Program-made: the position numbers and the translations under genes
Shown here: positions 36,833-49,129 of the stretch, in pieces
Position numbering within the stretch: position 1 is the first letter of the stretch
Layout of the letters: each line of letters begins with the position of its first letter
Assembly: GCA_950295325.1 (NCBI GenBank)
Contig: OX485804.1
Span: 36,630,429 to 36,694,428, forward strand
DNA length: 64,000 nt
Reading direction: 5' to 3'
Origin: Polytrichum commune
Lineage: Eukaryota; Streptophyta; Polytrichopsida; Polytrichales; Polytrichaceae
Notes under the pieces: generated by a model
The model's database searches: none
What the model was told of the DNA's origin: nothing
The model's input: the letters and a program-made list of their open reading frames with translations, nothing else

Positions 36833-38082
36833 GAGAAGTCCATAGAAATAAAATGTCCATGAGATGAACTTCACTAGATGCCTATAATGACAAATACTTG
36901 TAATTGTTCATACTTTACTCATCAGTTGACAATTAGTGAATGTGACATTCCGGGCTTTGTGGATAGTTGAGTGTGATCTTTGCAAATAGTGTACGTTACA
37001 CTAAATACCATAAACCGGTGTAAAGATGAGGTTGGTAAGTTATGAGCATCATCAAGTGCATTAGATGAGGCTAGCGTGCTTTGGTACCGAAATGGCTTGT
37101 TAAGTCACCCTCCTAATTGATTTGACCACAAGACTTCAACATATACTTATGACTAGGTACTCCTAAACATGGTGGGTTCCTTACGATGCTCCACTCTTGT
37201 GGTCAAATCAATTTAAAACCATCGTACATGTTGTGCCATGAATTTACTACACACTCTAAGGAATTTATTGAGGGGGCTAAATCCGTGATTCCAAACGTTG
37301 AGTACAAGCTAAGCTTAGTAATATTTTATTGATACAGTTTTGAATGTTTCTTGTTATGGATTGAGAGGGGATTCTAATGCACCACATTATGTTTTTTTTT
37401 TAAAAAAAATCGTATGTAAAAGTAATAAGGGTTCAAAGTTTTATTGGTAGACCTCAAGAATGACATTTAGTTCTAAAATGCACAATGTTTTTTTGGTGTC
37501 CGAGTGCAAAAACTTTTCAAGAATGGAGGTGCCGGACTATAGAATAGAAGGCCTAAAGATCTTTGAGGCCCTTGACCCTCCAAATTAAGTATGGTAGATC
37601 CAAATGGTGGGTTGGGGTGGAAATCATGCTTTGATGCTCCTCCAGCTCGTACTCAAGAAGTTCCTATGCTACCATTTTCGACATCGCGGGAAGGGGGGGT
37701 GGGGGTGAGAGAGGGGCATACCTAGTGTATAATGTTGTAGATACATGTGATATCTGACACATTTTAGGAGGGGATTATTATTTTTGGCCTACATTTTGAG
37801 GACCCTTCAATTATGTAATATTGGAATTCAAGTCTTTTGATGGGGTGGTATCTTAATTCTAGTTTTTTGGAGCATCCATATCCAAAACTGTATATTTATC
37901 TTAAGGAATTCAAAATAATTGAAAGTAGGACTAGAAATAATAAGGACATTTTCAAGATCCCAATACAAATTCAGCCAAGAAATCCACCTCTATCTTGCCA
38001 CCACAACAACACCTATTTGGGACTTAACAAAAGATATTTTTAGGGTCCTTGCCTTGAAAACATTGATATTCACCAACTAGAA
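36833..38082. other. Unannotated stretch
   Basis: Contains GTACGTTACACTAAATACC near 36986, possibly a worn end of the CACTAAATA MITE, and a G-run near 37690. No gene seen. Confidence 0.3.
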
Positions 38083-38255
38083 TGTGCGTTGTGTGACTCT
38101 TGAGTTCTTCCATCCTTCTTTTGCATCCGATACCCACCACATAGAAGTTGGGTTGTATGACCTTTGAATTCTTTGACCTCTTTGTTGTGTTTGACTCCCA
38201 CCACCGTAAACTTGTGTTGTACGACTCTTATGTGTCTCTTGCATGTCTCCTTGAT
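38083..38255. repeat. Degenerate tandem repeat, unit about 65 bp
   Basis: Three units share GTTG(T/G)(G/A)T(G/A)ACTCTT or close variants, CTTTGACCTC-like and CACCAC blocks (near 38087, 38150 and 38214). Confidence 0.4.
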
Positions 38256-39764
38256 GTAATGTTTCACAAAAAAAAGACCAAATTATACTCATGCTTGAAG
38301 ACGGCTCGTAGCCCCTCCAAGCTCACCCCACACAACTTGTTTTCTGCACGACACATTAGAGAGAGGAGATCAAAATTAGCCCCCCCCCCAAAAAAAAATT
38401 AGGGTTTAAGAATTGTCTTGCATAGTTCCCTAGAGATAGCCTTGAATGAATGAAATATAAATTCTCATCATGAGATAGGGATTATTCTCATAGGGCAAAG
38501 AACGTAAAGCCTCCCTAAGGTCTAGACAATAATTTGGCCTTTGTTGGTAATCTTGCAAAACATAATTTCAACCAACTTTTGATTTTTCTCTTGGGATATC
38601 CGTACACGTATGTTACTTGTAACATTTTCTTGAAAAATCCTAAGAACTAGTAGATTTTTTAAAAAAAAATTTAACATAAGCATTAGGTATAGATATCATT
38701 TGTTGATTATAATTTTTTTTTAGAAATTTTGAAAAATAAGTACCACCCTATGTTATATTACACCCCCTTTTGGAAAATACTGGAAGTGTGCCCCCATGAT
38801 TTTGGGGTACGAATTGGGAGGAGACTTCATGGTTGAAGTGGAAATGCCCCGAAAAGCCTTGTGTGCATTGAGCTTCATACATGGAGACATATTACTTGCA
38901 TTATTTGTATCTTGTGTGAGAAACGTAGATTCCACGATATTAAAATAAATAAGAAATCCACAATTCGAAATTTCAATTGCAAGAATGGAACCAAAAGATT
39001 CCACAGTGTTGCCGCATGCATAGTTTGCAAAAGCTGCTCCATTTTTTATTTAGAATAGGTTTTTTATTTCATGAATTTGTCATGAATGTGATTCTAAAGC
39101 ACCCCATGGTCATCATTGTATTAATTTGCATCCGGTAAAGGGTTGTGCACATCAATCAAGAATTAGGTCAAATTAGTCAAAGCATACATGATCATGTCCA
39201 TGCGTTGTTTACCCTAAAAAAACACAACTTAATGTTGGGCAAAGTCTCTTCGTGATGGTTATCATACACACAAAAGTGTGATAGTGAGGTAGATGGGGAG
39301 TTGGATTTTTAGTTTTGGGTTCTTGTCAATCAATTGTCTTTCAAGTCCTTCCACGTGGAGACACATAGAGGACTCGAAGTGGTTGTCACTAGCTCAAAAC
39401 AAAATTGCCCAACATGATCTCTTTTGTCTTGAGTAGGGTAGATCGATGAGTCACTAGATGTATGAATGATTTCCAAAGCTTCGATCGTGCTCACATGCAT
39501 ACATACACTTGTAATTCCTCAAAGGACAAAAGAAACCATAAAGAAATTCTCTTGTTGGCATGTTGCTCATGCGATTTCTTCAATAATTTGGTTTCCACAA
39601 ACTTTCTTCATGGAAAGGGCAAAATCTAACAACTTTTGTTTTTTTTCACTTGCTGTCATGTTGAAAACGGAATTGAAGGACACAACTTTGTCATCTAAGT
39701 ACGTCTACTAAATATAAAGACAACAATCCCAAAAATACTTTACTCTCGTGGCACATGTTATTTC
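38256..39764. other. Unannotated stretch
   Basis: A C/A run near 38380 and AT-rich sequence; no coding motif recognised. Confidence 0.35.
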
Positions 39765-40445
39765 CCAAAATGTAAATATCCCGCCGGACTTTGCCCAGAC
39801 ATGTTATGTATTCTAGGAACGGCACTCAACATGCAAACACCCATACTTAAAAGGCCTAAGAATTGCATGACACAATAAAGTAGTACATCTCATTACCCAG
39901 GCGCTACAAGCTAACATAAACACCCGATCCTTCACACTGACCAATGCATGCACCGTTAACAATAATCCACCTGAACAACACAATCCCAAACTAGCTCATA
40001 AAATGTACATGCCCACAAAGAGCATGCAAGTGCCAAGCCAGACTACGACCAAATATCCTATGCATAATCGGAGCCCCAAACCACACACAAACACCTATAA
40101 TACCCTCCCCTACACTCACAACCCAACTCATTGAATTCACATATTGTCATAACATATACCCTGACCAAGCCCTCACACAGAAACACACTAAATACGATCT
40201 CCTCATAAACGCTATACGAACCAATGGATGGCAAACCAACCCACTAATCACCGTCACAGCCGGAGTAAGAGGGGCCATACACAAACATTCCATTAAAAAA
40301 CTTGCTCATCTAAAAATCCCAAAAGTAATTATCAAAACTCTCATGAAATACATTCACCAAAACGCCATTAAATACCTCACATACTTGGTCCTAAACAAAA
40401 GAAAACTTGAAAACAAACAAACAACCATCCCCCCTCCCCAATAAA
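39765..40445 (+). pseudogene. LINE C-terminal endonuclease-like domain, two partial copies
   Basis: A first truncated copy (39765-39870) reads GLCPDMLCILGTALNMQTP. A second (39880-40445) reads RLRPNILCIIGAPNHTQTP, LIEFTYCHNIYPDQALTQK, HTKYDLLINAI, PLITVTAGVRGAIHKHSI, then LMKYIHQNAIKYLTYLVLNK and a stop near 40443. The arrangement RPD ... (I/L)EFTY ... KHxKY ... GVRGAIH matches what I know of the PD-(D/E)XK restriction-like endonuclease at the C-terminus of R2/NeSL/Utopia-type LINEs. In the second copy the PD of the signature is PN. The strand is G-poor, as at 14.5-16.6 kb. The family call is from memory of motifs, not a search. Confidence 0.55.
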
Positions 40446-40590
40446 ATGGCAAACATTAGTATTACTAAAGAGCTCACCTCCTAGGAGGCATAACACCTTA
40501 TGTTGCACCATGGACTGCCGCGATCAACATGAGGCCAACGGGCTCACATTCACACCGGTACCTGGCTACGGGTGTTACTTTTTCTTTTCT
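40446..40590 (+). other. 3' tail of the LINE copy
   Basis: This lies between the ORF stop and a T-rich end (ACTTTTTCTTTTCTTTTC). It contains GAGGCCAACGGGCTCACATT followed by CACACCGGTACCTGGCTACG. Closely similar sequence ends the SINE-like element at 43065-43290, as expected when a SINE borrows the tail of its partner LINE. Confidence 0.4.
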
Positions 40591-40970
40591 TTTCTAGGAA
40601 CGGCACCCACGACCAAGCCTCCTTCTGTACCCATCGCCAACTTAAAGGTATAAATACTAGAATTTACATATTATAATGACAGATTCCCCAAGGCCGCCAA
40701 ATCATCTAAAGTAGAAAAATACACCGTCCTTCAACCCCTGCTAACCCAATAAGGGTGGGATGTGCTACCACCAATTATCATCATAGCAGAAATTAGAGGC
40801 ATCATACATACCTAATCCGTTGAAATCTCAAAAACTTAAACATACCCAATCACAAAATTTACAAACTAATGGAGACCCTCTCCCAAATTGCCATCAAATA
40901 CCTAACACACATCATACTCAACAAATGCAAACTAGAAAAGAAACTCCCTCTGATCATGTTGAATTAAAAA
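40591..40970 (+). pseudogene. LINE C-terminal endonuclease-like domain, third copy
   Basis: This aligns by eye with the preceding copy. It reads ILEFTYYNDRFPKA, VEKYTVLQPLLTQ, a stop, GWDVLPPIIIIAEIRGIIHT, another stop, and later IAIKYLTHIILNKCKLEKK. It has several stops and at least one frame change and is more decayed than its neighbour. A short TAAAA/TTA/CAA-rich stretch follows (about 40965-41015). Confidence 0.5.
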
Positions 40971-40974
40971 TAAA

Positions 40975-41944
40975 ATAAAATAAAAATTATTATTATTACA
41001 ACAACAACAACAACATTAATATCATACATACTAGCCTTAACTAACACTAATCTACAGTCCACCTACTGAAAATAAGAACTAAGCCACCCTCGCTCCCCAT
41101 AGCCACGCGGACATGAAAAGTAAGTGGTGAATGGACTTCGCGCGTCAATGTATGAGAACACTAACGTTCCTTTTATTTTATTGAAGTATGTCAATACCAA
41201 ACGTCAAAAACTTTCTTACTTATCCAATCCATAGCATGATATCCTCTTTGCCCTATTGAAGTCACAAATGTGTTTCCGCAAAATATTTCACAAAGTACTA
41301 GGGTTTCTTCTATGGTGACCTTCAGATTAACACTTGATTCCGGTGCAACCTATCACTAGTATAAGGTATTATGTTGTCGTGGTTCGGTTCGTTTTTCATG
41401 TTCTCCAACTTCTACTTACTGATTAGATTTACATAACAAAAGTTGTGTTTAGGATATATTATTGATGAAAATCAAATTGGACATCAAACATCCTTTGTTT
41501 TGATTATGGACATCAGAAGTAGATGTTTGTTGATTTCTTGATTGAATACATAAGTCCTCCCAAATTTTGTTCACTATTGAGCTTACAAACAAAATAGAGT
41601 ATATAAAATAAGTTCATGGTGTAAATTATATTTACCTATAGGGTCATGAAAAATGTCACGAAGAGCATTTAGGGGTTAAAAGCATGTGTATGCAACTACA
41701 AATGAACGTGTTTGAGATGCGCAGTGGAACAAATCTATGATTTTAGAGTCAGGGGTTTACTTGCATTGCCAAGAACCTACACATGCGTCCCATGTGATTG
41801 TTGCCAAAATTGGCACATTGCATCAATTTTTTTTTGAAATAGTAAATTTTGCCGGAAGAATGTGGTTTTTGTCCATGGCATTAAAATGAAATGAAATTGA
41901 TCTTAGAATCCGGGAAGCACAATAGACTAATGGGACTGAAAGTA
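40975..41944. other. Unannotated stretch
   Basis: Begins with simple TAAAA / TTA / CAA repeats that may be the tail of the LINE fragment; nothing else recognised. Confidence 0.35.
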
Positions 41945-42400
41945 CATCAAGTTGGTTTCAAGCTAGCTAATTCCCTAGAGTGGCAGAGTGCAGTAGCAAC
42001 CTCTGTGAGATGGAGGCTATTGTCAACTTGATGGTCTAATTGAAAGAAAGACTTGAGGCTTTCTAATACTACATTCTCAAATAGTGTTGGAAGCTCATCT
42101 CTTGTTGTATTATATAAGGGCACTCGAAACACAAAGTGTGCCTTGTATTCAATTGCATAATAAGAGCAAATCTAAAGTGACGTAGTCTATTATCTCTGGA
42201 GATAGGGATAGACAACCACCATTCATTTTCAATTACAAGTCTATGGTTTGAGGTGCGATAAGCAACAATGATCTTGCTATCCAGTGGTGTCAATGGTTGC
42301 TTCAAGTACACTTCACATTTGTATTTAAGAAAGTCCTTAAAATGAAGATAATATGGTTTTCTTCCTTGAGATATGGGAAGAATTCCACTCTGTAGCAAGA
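41945..42400 (-). pseudogene. LINE ORF2 C-terminal zinc-knuckle region
   Basis: Minus-strand frames read FKDFLKYKCEVYLKQPLTPL, VAYRTSNHRLVIENEWWLSI, PISRDNRLRHF, then after a one-base shift near 42170 CSYYAIEYKAHFVFRVPLYN, LFENVVLESLKSFFQLDHQ and HSRELASLKPT. The RTSNHRL(x)IE, RxCxxC and HF(V/L)xxCPLYN pattern is the tail seen in CR1/RTE-like LINE proteins. The first Cys of the knuckle is replaced by Arg and the frame is broken. The RT itself is absent here. Confidence 0.55.
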
Positions 42401-43064
42401 GAAAAACACTTTGAACTTCATATGATGTGATTTTTGATGTTGTTGGGTTGTCCTAGGTCTCTCATGGGTTTCTTAATGAGATGGACCCATGATGCATCGT
42501 GATCATTGATGATGGCATTGGTACTAACTTAGAAGCTCTTCCATTAATGGCATCGTGTTGTTCGGTTTCTGCAGTGTGACTTTCTTCGGCTTTCAACAAA
42601 TTGTATACATAACCATCACGAAGGTGACCACAAACAACTAGTTATCTCTAAATATGAAGTTTGCATGACAAAGAAAAATGCCAACACGCTTTGGTAAGGT
42701 ATGTGTGTCTCATTCAAACACATATTCTTGGGTGCAAATGGTTCGATATCCTTCTAATAGACCCCCCCCCCCTCTAATGAGATTGTAAGGAGAAATCTTA
42801 AATATTTTTTTTCTCACGATTCTTGGTCAAGTGTGTAAATTGGCCCTTTAGATCGCACATTGGAAGACGCCAAATGCCCCATAATTAACAATAACAAGCT
42901 TGTCGCCGTTAATTGGTCATGTGGTGTTTGGTCAACTTTTGTCCATGGCAATCTAGTCTATATTTCATGGTTCTTTGGTTCTTGGTCAGAATAATTGGCT
43001 TTGGCCACATTATTGTGGTCACTTTTCAGTACCACAATGTGGTATGTGAAAATTTCTGGTTCGG
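42401..43064. other. Unannotated stretch
   Basis: Includes a C-run near 42763 and CTTGGTCAAGTGTGTAAATT-GGCCC near 42825, an orphan end resembling the GGGCCAC MITE family. Confidence 0.3.
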
Positions 43065-43290
43065 GATGACCCTAAACTACTAGATGACAATGGAGAGGTA
43101 CCCAAATCCGAATGGAGGGGTTGGCAGTTCGATTCTTGGCTGTGAAATCCTCTCTTTACTTGACGGAAAAACCAAGAGCCCACTCACTGCAAGGTAGGCG
43201 GTAAACCCCACCCTGCACCAAGGGGATTCTTGAGCAGGTTAAGGCCAACGGACTCAAATTCACGTTGGATTACCGAACGTTGTATTATTA
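43065..43290 (+). repeat. tRNA-derived SINE-like element
   Basis: A B-box-like GCAGTTCGATTCTTGGC lies near 43125, with an A-box-like region about 50 bp before it. The body has GGTAGGCGGTAAACCCCACC and the element ends in a T-rich tail (about 43280-43310). A second, 5'-truncated copy in reverse orientation lies at 18076-18178. The 3' part resembles the LINE tail at 40446-40590. Confidence 0.45.
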
Positions 43291-43304
43291 TTTTTATTTT
43301 TATA

Positions 43305-43640
43305 TTATTTGAAAAATTCATCCATGCCATCCATCAAGTTTTGTTCATAATTTTCACGAAGGTGACCAAAGACCATTGATTCATTTGTTGGCCAATAAAT
43401 GAGGTTTTTTTGAAATTTACTTAACACATACAACTGCCGAGGTTTTGTTAGTTCCTTGGTCACGACAATAGGTATGGCTTTTGGCCTCGGATATAGGGTC
43501 TTTGATCGAGCACAACAACACGGACTTGGTGTTTTCATCCACACTCATTTGTACGTGGTTTGTACCTATTCTAGACTTCTCCGTCACAACGTACCTTATG
43601 GTTAGTGGTGATGGGTGCACAAAAGACTTTCCACTTTATT
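43305..43640 (-). pseudogene. Near-open minus frame, unrecognised
   Basis: The frame reads KAIPIVVTKELTKPRQLYVL, SKFQKNLIYWPTNESMVFGH and LRENYEQNLMDGMDEFFK. Sequence similar to its GHLRENY part recurs near 42600-42660. It might be a decayed gene fragment, but no family is recognised and it may be chance. Confidence 0.2.
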
Positions 43641-44387
43641 TTAAGATCAATCGACATCATAGCATTTTGTAATGTTATTGTATCTACTCTCCGGGGGGGG
43701 GGGGTGGGCACTTCCTCTTAGAATAAGTACATTCCTATGCTAATGTATTATTTTATGGGGGGTTGTTTACTTACTAGAATACACCTACGAGAATATTATG
43801 GATTGTAAGGCATACTAGTTTCAAAATAATGGTATTTTGTTGTGATTGTTAACATCCTATGGGGTAATTCTAAATTATTGAATGATCAATGTAATAATAC
43901 CCTATATTGCTTATATATATTTTTAAATCTCAATTCTCGAAAGTCCTTGAAGTGTGTTATGAAGTATAAGCCATGTTCATGGCCCATTCATTGGGTTGAA
44001 GTTCACTTGAAGACAAAGCATAATGAAACCCTCATCTAGAAACTGTTGGGGGTGATGATCTCATGAGCGATTTCATCACTTCCTCCATTCTTCACAAAAA
44101 TTCAACAATCATTCATCCATTCTCTATAATTGAAATGCAAGGTATATGGCTCTTCACATGTAGGCCCTTATTTCCATGGTATTTTTTATGTACCACTTAG
44201 GTGATTTTAAAATGTTTTGTCAAAGGCTATATTCCATATGATAATGTTTCTCACACCCAAAGGAGCCTATACTATATTAAAATTTTACAAGTGTTATTCA
44301 TAATTAATATGTGAGACCCTATATTATATCGTACGTAACTCCTATGTGTTTTGCTAGTCCCCCCCCCCCTCAAGTATATTTTTGACC
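43641..44387. other. Unannotated stretch bounded by G and C runs
   Basis: A G-run near 43690 and a C-run near 44358 face each other like TIRs of the G-run superfamily, but no matching target duplication was found. Confidence 0.25.
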
Positions 44388-44390
44388 TTA

Positions 44391-45099
44391 GGATGGGTTT
44401 ACACTAGGGTCCAAGATTTAAAAAATAAAAACTCTCAAATTGAGAAATTCTACTTGCTAGGAGTATAAATCTTGACCCAATGAATTTACACTAGGGACCA
44501 GTATAAGGCACGGTTTAAATAAAGCTTGCACTCATGTGGCATCAATTTACTTGCCAAATTTCAACGGGCCCTACAAAAGAAAATACTCAAGTTTTGAGAA
44601 ACCGTTCCTTGAGCTTGGGTCTAATCTTGACTCCAAAATTAAGGTCCATCAATTCTTGAAAGGCCAAGGGGGTCAATGCACGGTCATAAACAAAATTTCT
44701 ATGAGCCTCACCAAGTCTAACATTTCAGATCATCGTTCATGTTGTTAGGTTTTAGATTATACTGTACACATTCTCTTATGTCAATAAGAGAATAATAATA
44801 CACTTACATGTGGCATTGATAATCAAAATATTACGTGTGTGCTTGCATCCAAAAACACACATGTTGTGTATTTAAACCCAAATCTTGTATGAAAATCAAG
44901 GTATTCAACCCGATCTTGAAAATGTAAGTCTAGCAAAATGAATTAGGTATAGGTAGGGTCACTTTAGACATAATTGACCTAACACATAAGCAAGTAAAAA
45001 CTTAAGTATTTGTTCTTGGACCTGGAGAAGCCTAAATTTGTGCTTAGGGAGTTTTGCACCCATGGTTTCTTGTACCCATACCCTAATGTAAACCCACCC
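44391..45099. mobile_element. Tourist-like MITE, GGGTTTACA TIR, TTA TSD
   Basis: The left end GGATGGGTTTACACTAGGGT and right end CCCTAATGTAAACCCACCC are inverted; TTA flanks both sides (44388 and 45100). Length is 709 bp. The interior has GAGCTTGGGTCTAATCTTGA, also found in the partial copies near 47230-47372, 48288-48573 and 59720-59850. Confidence 0.75.
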
Positions 45100-45102
45100 T
45101 TA

Positions 45103-47229
45103 GTTTGATAATTTTGAAAGATGACATTCTTAGCTGAAAATATACACCTATTGCATCTACTAGCCTAGTAGCTTACCATTCAACTTTGTCAGTTTACCCA
45201 AGGTGAGTTGACATAGTAAACTTGCATGTCACCTATCCAATTGAATGTTAAGTTGAATGTTATTTACAATTGGCTCTTAAAATAAATTTACAACTTCCGA
45301 TTTGTTTGAATCATTAGATCTTCTTGATTGCAAGATCTAATGGTCCAATCTTCTCTTGGTTTTGTTTTGATCTAGTATTGACATGAAGCAATTGACTAAG
45401 AGCACTTGGCTAGATGGTCGACTACTACTAGTAATCGACTTCAAAAAGAACCAAAATAACTAGAAATTTGAGATTTTGAAATTATTCATGGACTTTTAGA
45501 TCTTGTAGGCAAGAAGATCTAATAGTTCACAAAATTTTAAGAAGTTCTTAGAAAATTATATTTGGAAATCGACCGACAACTACTTGTAGTAGTTTGTAGT
45601 CAAGTAAAGTAGCCAACCAAAATCAAAACCCTACTAGAATCATTATTACAGTATAAAAAAATTTACACATCAAGGGTCGTCACGTCATGTCAACAACGAA
45701 TGTGATGGCATCACATCTGTTGTGACGTGTTGTGATGACCTGAGGCCACATCATGTCCATTTTCACTTCACTACTAACAACACTATGATAATGATTTTTT
45801 TTAAAAAATAAAAAATAAAAAAATCATAAGACTTGGAATGCACCATCCATGCTAACATTACACACAATAGCTAAATTATGAGGTTTTTCAAGTTTAAACG
45901 TCCAAATAACCAAGTGGCTCTTGAAGCTGGGTTTGTTAGTATTTGGTGTGCCAATGAGGGTGCTTTGTAAGAGTAACTCCTTTCACCTTCAGTGGAAGTC
46001 TAGCCTCCCCCCCTCCACCGCACCCATCATGACAACATTTCTAAACATGATACGGATTGATGAGTGACCCATTTTGGTTCTAGAATTTTATTTGGATTCT
46101 TTCCCCCAAATAACGATTCTTCATAATTATTACAAATTCATAACATAGAATAGAAAGTAGAGGTTAAAACTCCTAATTCTCTAAATAACTCAATAAGCAC
46201 CTAAACAACCAAAACCACCTTGAGGGTTGAAATTGAGTATAGTTTCTTGAGTTAGCAATTAGGGTTTAGCAATTAGGGTTTAAGTGCAAAACCGTGTCAT
46301 GCGGCAGCCACGTCGGGACACATTCAATCAGTGTCGACAAGTGCATGGAGCAATGATTTTGCACCCGACATACATTGTAATATAAGTGGACCTAAAACAA
46401 ACACAATTGGATCCACACCCATTTATTCTTGGAGCTTACATGAATATGCCATTCGTTATCAAACCGAAGATTCTATTTCTTCTAAACTTGAGGGTGGGAG
46501 TCAATGAATGCTTGTTCAAAAATAATAATGCATTTGAGAGTAGTTAGTTTGTGTTATCTAAACATGCACGTTGTCCAACCAAAAAATAAATAAATAAAGG
46601 AGGAAAGAACTAGAAAAAATACGATGGGAACCCTAATTATACATATTTTGAGAAGCAATGTGGTCCAAGAATAACATGAAATAGATAATTTCTAGAAATA
46701 ACACGGTGTGCATGCAACCAAAACGAGTGTGCAACAAGAGATATAATCCACATCGTGGATTAGATTCTATCATTTCAATTCATAGAGTTCACCAATAGAA
46801 TTGCACGTATACAGTTTCAATTTCATTATGTCCAATATTAATGCAAAGAGTTGATTTGCTTATTGAATCTAATTATGATCATATGCCCCCCCTCCCAAGT
46901 TATGTTGACTATTGCATTTGCAATTGTTAACATAAATCGGAGTGCTTAGTCCAATCTCTTTTTACCACATTGTTTTTGGATTTACACCCAACCACACATC
47001 ACTCACATATATGTGTCCAATTAAGATGACCTTAGGCAACAAAAACACGTGCAATAATTGCACGCCAGATGAAAGGTGTTAGTAAGTAAGGTAGGGATTC
47101 CATCAGCGTCCAAGACCAAAGAAAGTTCAAAATTGAGTGAACATATTGGTTGAGAGCAGAATTTTGGAGCCAATAGGCTTTCCCCTTTGGAGTCCACAAC
47201 ATAGTGGCGCTAATGTGACACCACCTTTG
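45103..47229. other. Unannotated stretch
   Basis: Contains GCAATTAGGGTTTAGCAATTAGGGTTTA near 46255 (two telo-box-like words) and short repeats around GATCTAATGG near 45340. No genes or complete elements seen. Confidence 0.3.
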
Positions 47230-47372
47230 CCAAATCTTGTTAGTCTCAACTCTAGAAATTACTCCAACCCAATTTGATAGACCAGTCTTCAAGCTTGGGT
47301 CCAATCTTGAGTCCAAAAGTAAGGTCCATGAATGGGTGTTTTGGACCTCGGACCCCAATGTGAACCCACTAT
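47230..47372. mobile_element. Right-end fragment of the GGGTTTACA MITE
   Basis: It contains CTTCAAGCTTGGGTCCAATC, TTGAGTCCAAAAGTAAGGTC and an end-like CCCCAATGTGAACCCACTA at 47353-47371. The left portion is missing or unrecognisable. Confidence 0.4.
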
Positions 47373-47406
47373 GAAATATGTGAGCATTATGTTCTCAGTT
47401 GAACAT

Positions 47407-48119
47407 CCATAGGGTGGACTCTTCACAAGAAACCTAAATGACATGCGTGGGTCAATATGAGATTAAACCCCTCATATACGAGAAATCTATAGCGACAAAT
47501 GAATGTATACATAGTACTAATGATAAATGGACTCATGTATTTGTACTAAGCTTTTCAATTTGATGTGATAAATACCAATACATATACAAAATATAAATAC
47601 AACTCATGAAATAACTAAGCCTCTGTTACATATAGTACACATATTACAACTAAGACTTTATCCACTTTCGCTTTCCAATGAGAAAGTTATTGAACATTTT
47701 TTAACTCATTGATTTCATTGTTCAAACAAAGACAACTTTCAAGAGCACAATAATTAAGCCACAGTCCTAAGAGCAAACTCATGGGAGCCAACAAGAGCCT
47801 CCAATTTTGATAATCCTAGAACCTGACAAGAATAGGCATTGGGGACTATTACCATATGACAACAATGTATGAAATGTAAATTGGATGAAACGTTTAACTA
47901 GCACATCTATTGTCAATTTTGTCTCTAAATTGTATGACCTTTTTTTTATATTGTAAATCCACCTTTACTTCAAATTTCTTAATAACCTTTTTAAATATAC
48001 ACACTAGAGAATAACAATACTTCTCCCTTCTATATCCCATGTATGCTAATGCCTCAAATTGAACCCCTTTCTACACTCACGTTAGATCGTATGTGGTATG
48101 CAGAGTCCACCCCCTAGGA
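47407..48119. mobile_element. Non-autonomous DNA element, G-run TIR (copy 2)
   Basis: The left end AGGGTGGACTCTTCAC and right end GCAGAGTCCACCCCCTAG are inverted. Flanking 8-mers are TTGAACAT and TTGAACAC. The interior matches 20850-21549, including a CTTTCCAATGAGAAAGTTAT stretch and ACTATTACCATATGACAACA. Length is 713 bp. Confidence 0.75.
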
Positions 48120-48287
48120 TTGAACACCTTGGACATACAGATAGAGCATATGTGTTATGTGTTGGGTCACTTCACAGTCAACATCTCATCGATCAAGTGG
48201 TGAAAAATGAACCAATGTAATTACTTCGCCTTGTAATGTTTTGGATACCGACCATAATATTTACCTCCCCCCCCCCTTCTACCCAAA

Positions 48288-48573
48288 GGGCGGGTTTATA
48301 TTAGGGGTTGGGTCCAAAACACCCTTTATGAGCCTTCTTTTGGACTCAACATTAGATCCAAGCTTGAAGATTGGTTCTGGATTGGTTTCTCAAATTGAGG
48401 AGTATAATCTTGAGTAAGGACCCTCAAGATTTGGGGGAGAAATCGATACTTCAGTTTTCCATATCTTGGACATGGACCCTAGCATAAACTCTTTGGATCC
48501 AAATTTTACCTCAACCAATAGGATTGCTCAATATGGAGTTTCTTTGATATTGAAGGCTAATGTAAACACCCCC
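48288..48573. mobile_element. Short relative of the GGGTTTACA MITE
   Basis: The left end GGGCGGGTTTATATTAGGGG and right end AATGTAAACACCCCC are inverted. The interior includes GATCCAAGCTTGAAGATTGG, matching the 44391 family. A clean 3-bp duplication was not visible. Length is 286 bp. Confidence 0.55.
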
Positions 48574-48905
48574 TTCCCCTAATCAGACCTAAGGGATGAA
48601 GGACCATACAAGCAAGTCATTGAGTAATTAAAATAGCTCAATTTTGGAGTTTCTTTGGTCTTGATCCTAACCCCCCTTCCCCTTCCCTTGAAGTTGGTTG
48701 ATCATGTGCATATAAGGATTGCTCAATTTTGAAGTTTCTTTGGTCTTGAACCCTGAAGTTAATCCTCCCTAAGGTAGACAACGCTTATTTGGTTCCTTTT
48801 CTTATTATGACGCCTACATTTGAGTAGTACATGGTTTAGCATGGCTTCAAGAATAGATACCGAAAGGACACATGTTTAGGAGAGATTGAACTACAAGCTC
48901 CAAAC

Positions 48906-49064
48906 ATGATATTTCAAGGTGTTTTGTGGGACGGACAATATTTCAAGGAATACTCTATGATATTTCCCACATTGAGAGTGAATGTGGAAAATATCACAAA
49001 ATATTCTATGAAATACTATCAATCCCACAAAACAATGGTTATGAATCTGAATTAATGTTATGAT
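48906..49064. mobile_element. Palindromic foldback element (third copy, left arm damaged)
   Basis: TTTTGTGGGACGGACAATAT and CTATCAATCCCACAAAACAA are inverted around TTTCCCACATTGAGAGTGAA. The right arm ends GAATCTGAATTAATGTTATG as in the 34337 copy, while the matching left terminus is lost. Confidence 0.5.
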
Positions 49065-49129
49065 CAAGAAAACCACGGATCATTCTAGAAAAATCTATAG
49101 AATGCACCTCTTAAATTAGTAAACGAAAA

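Noticed and set aside
43683..44370. G-run and C-run as ends of one more 8-bp-TSD element
   Set aside because: The flanking 8-mers do not match and the arms beyond the homopolymers do not pair.
46255..46285. Telomere-like repeats
   Set aside because: Only two TTAGGGTTTA words; this fits a chance or telo-box duplication, not an interstitial telomere.
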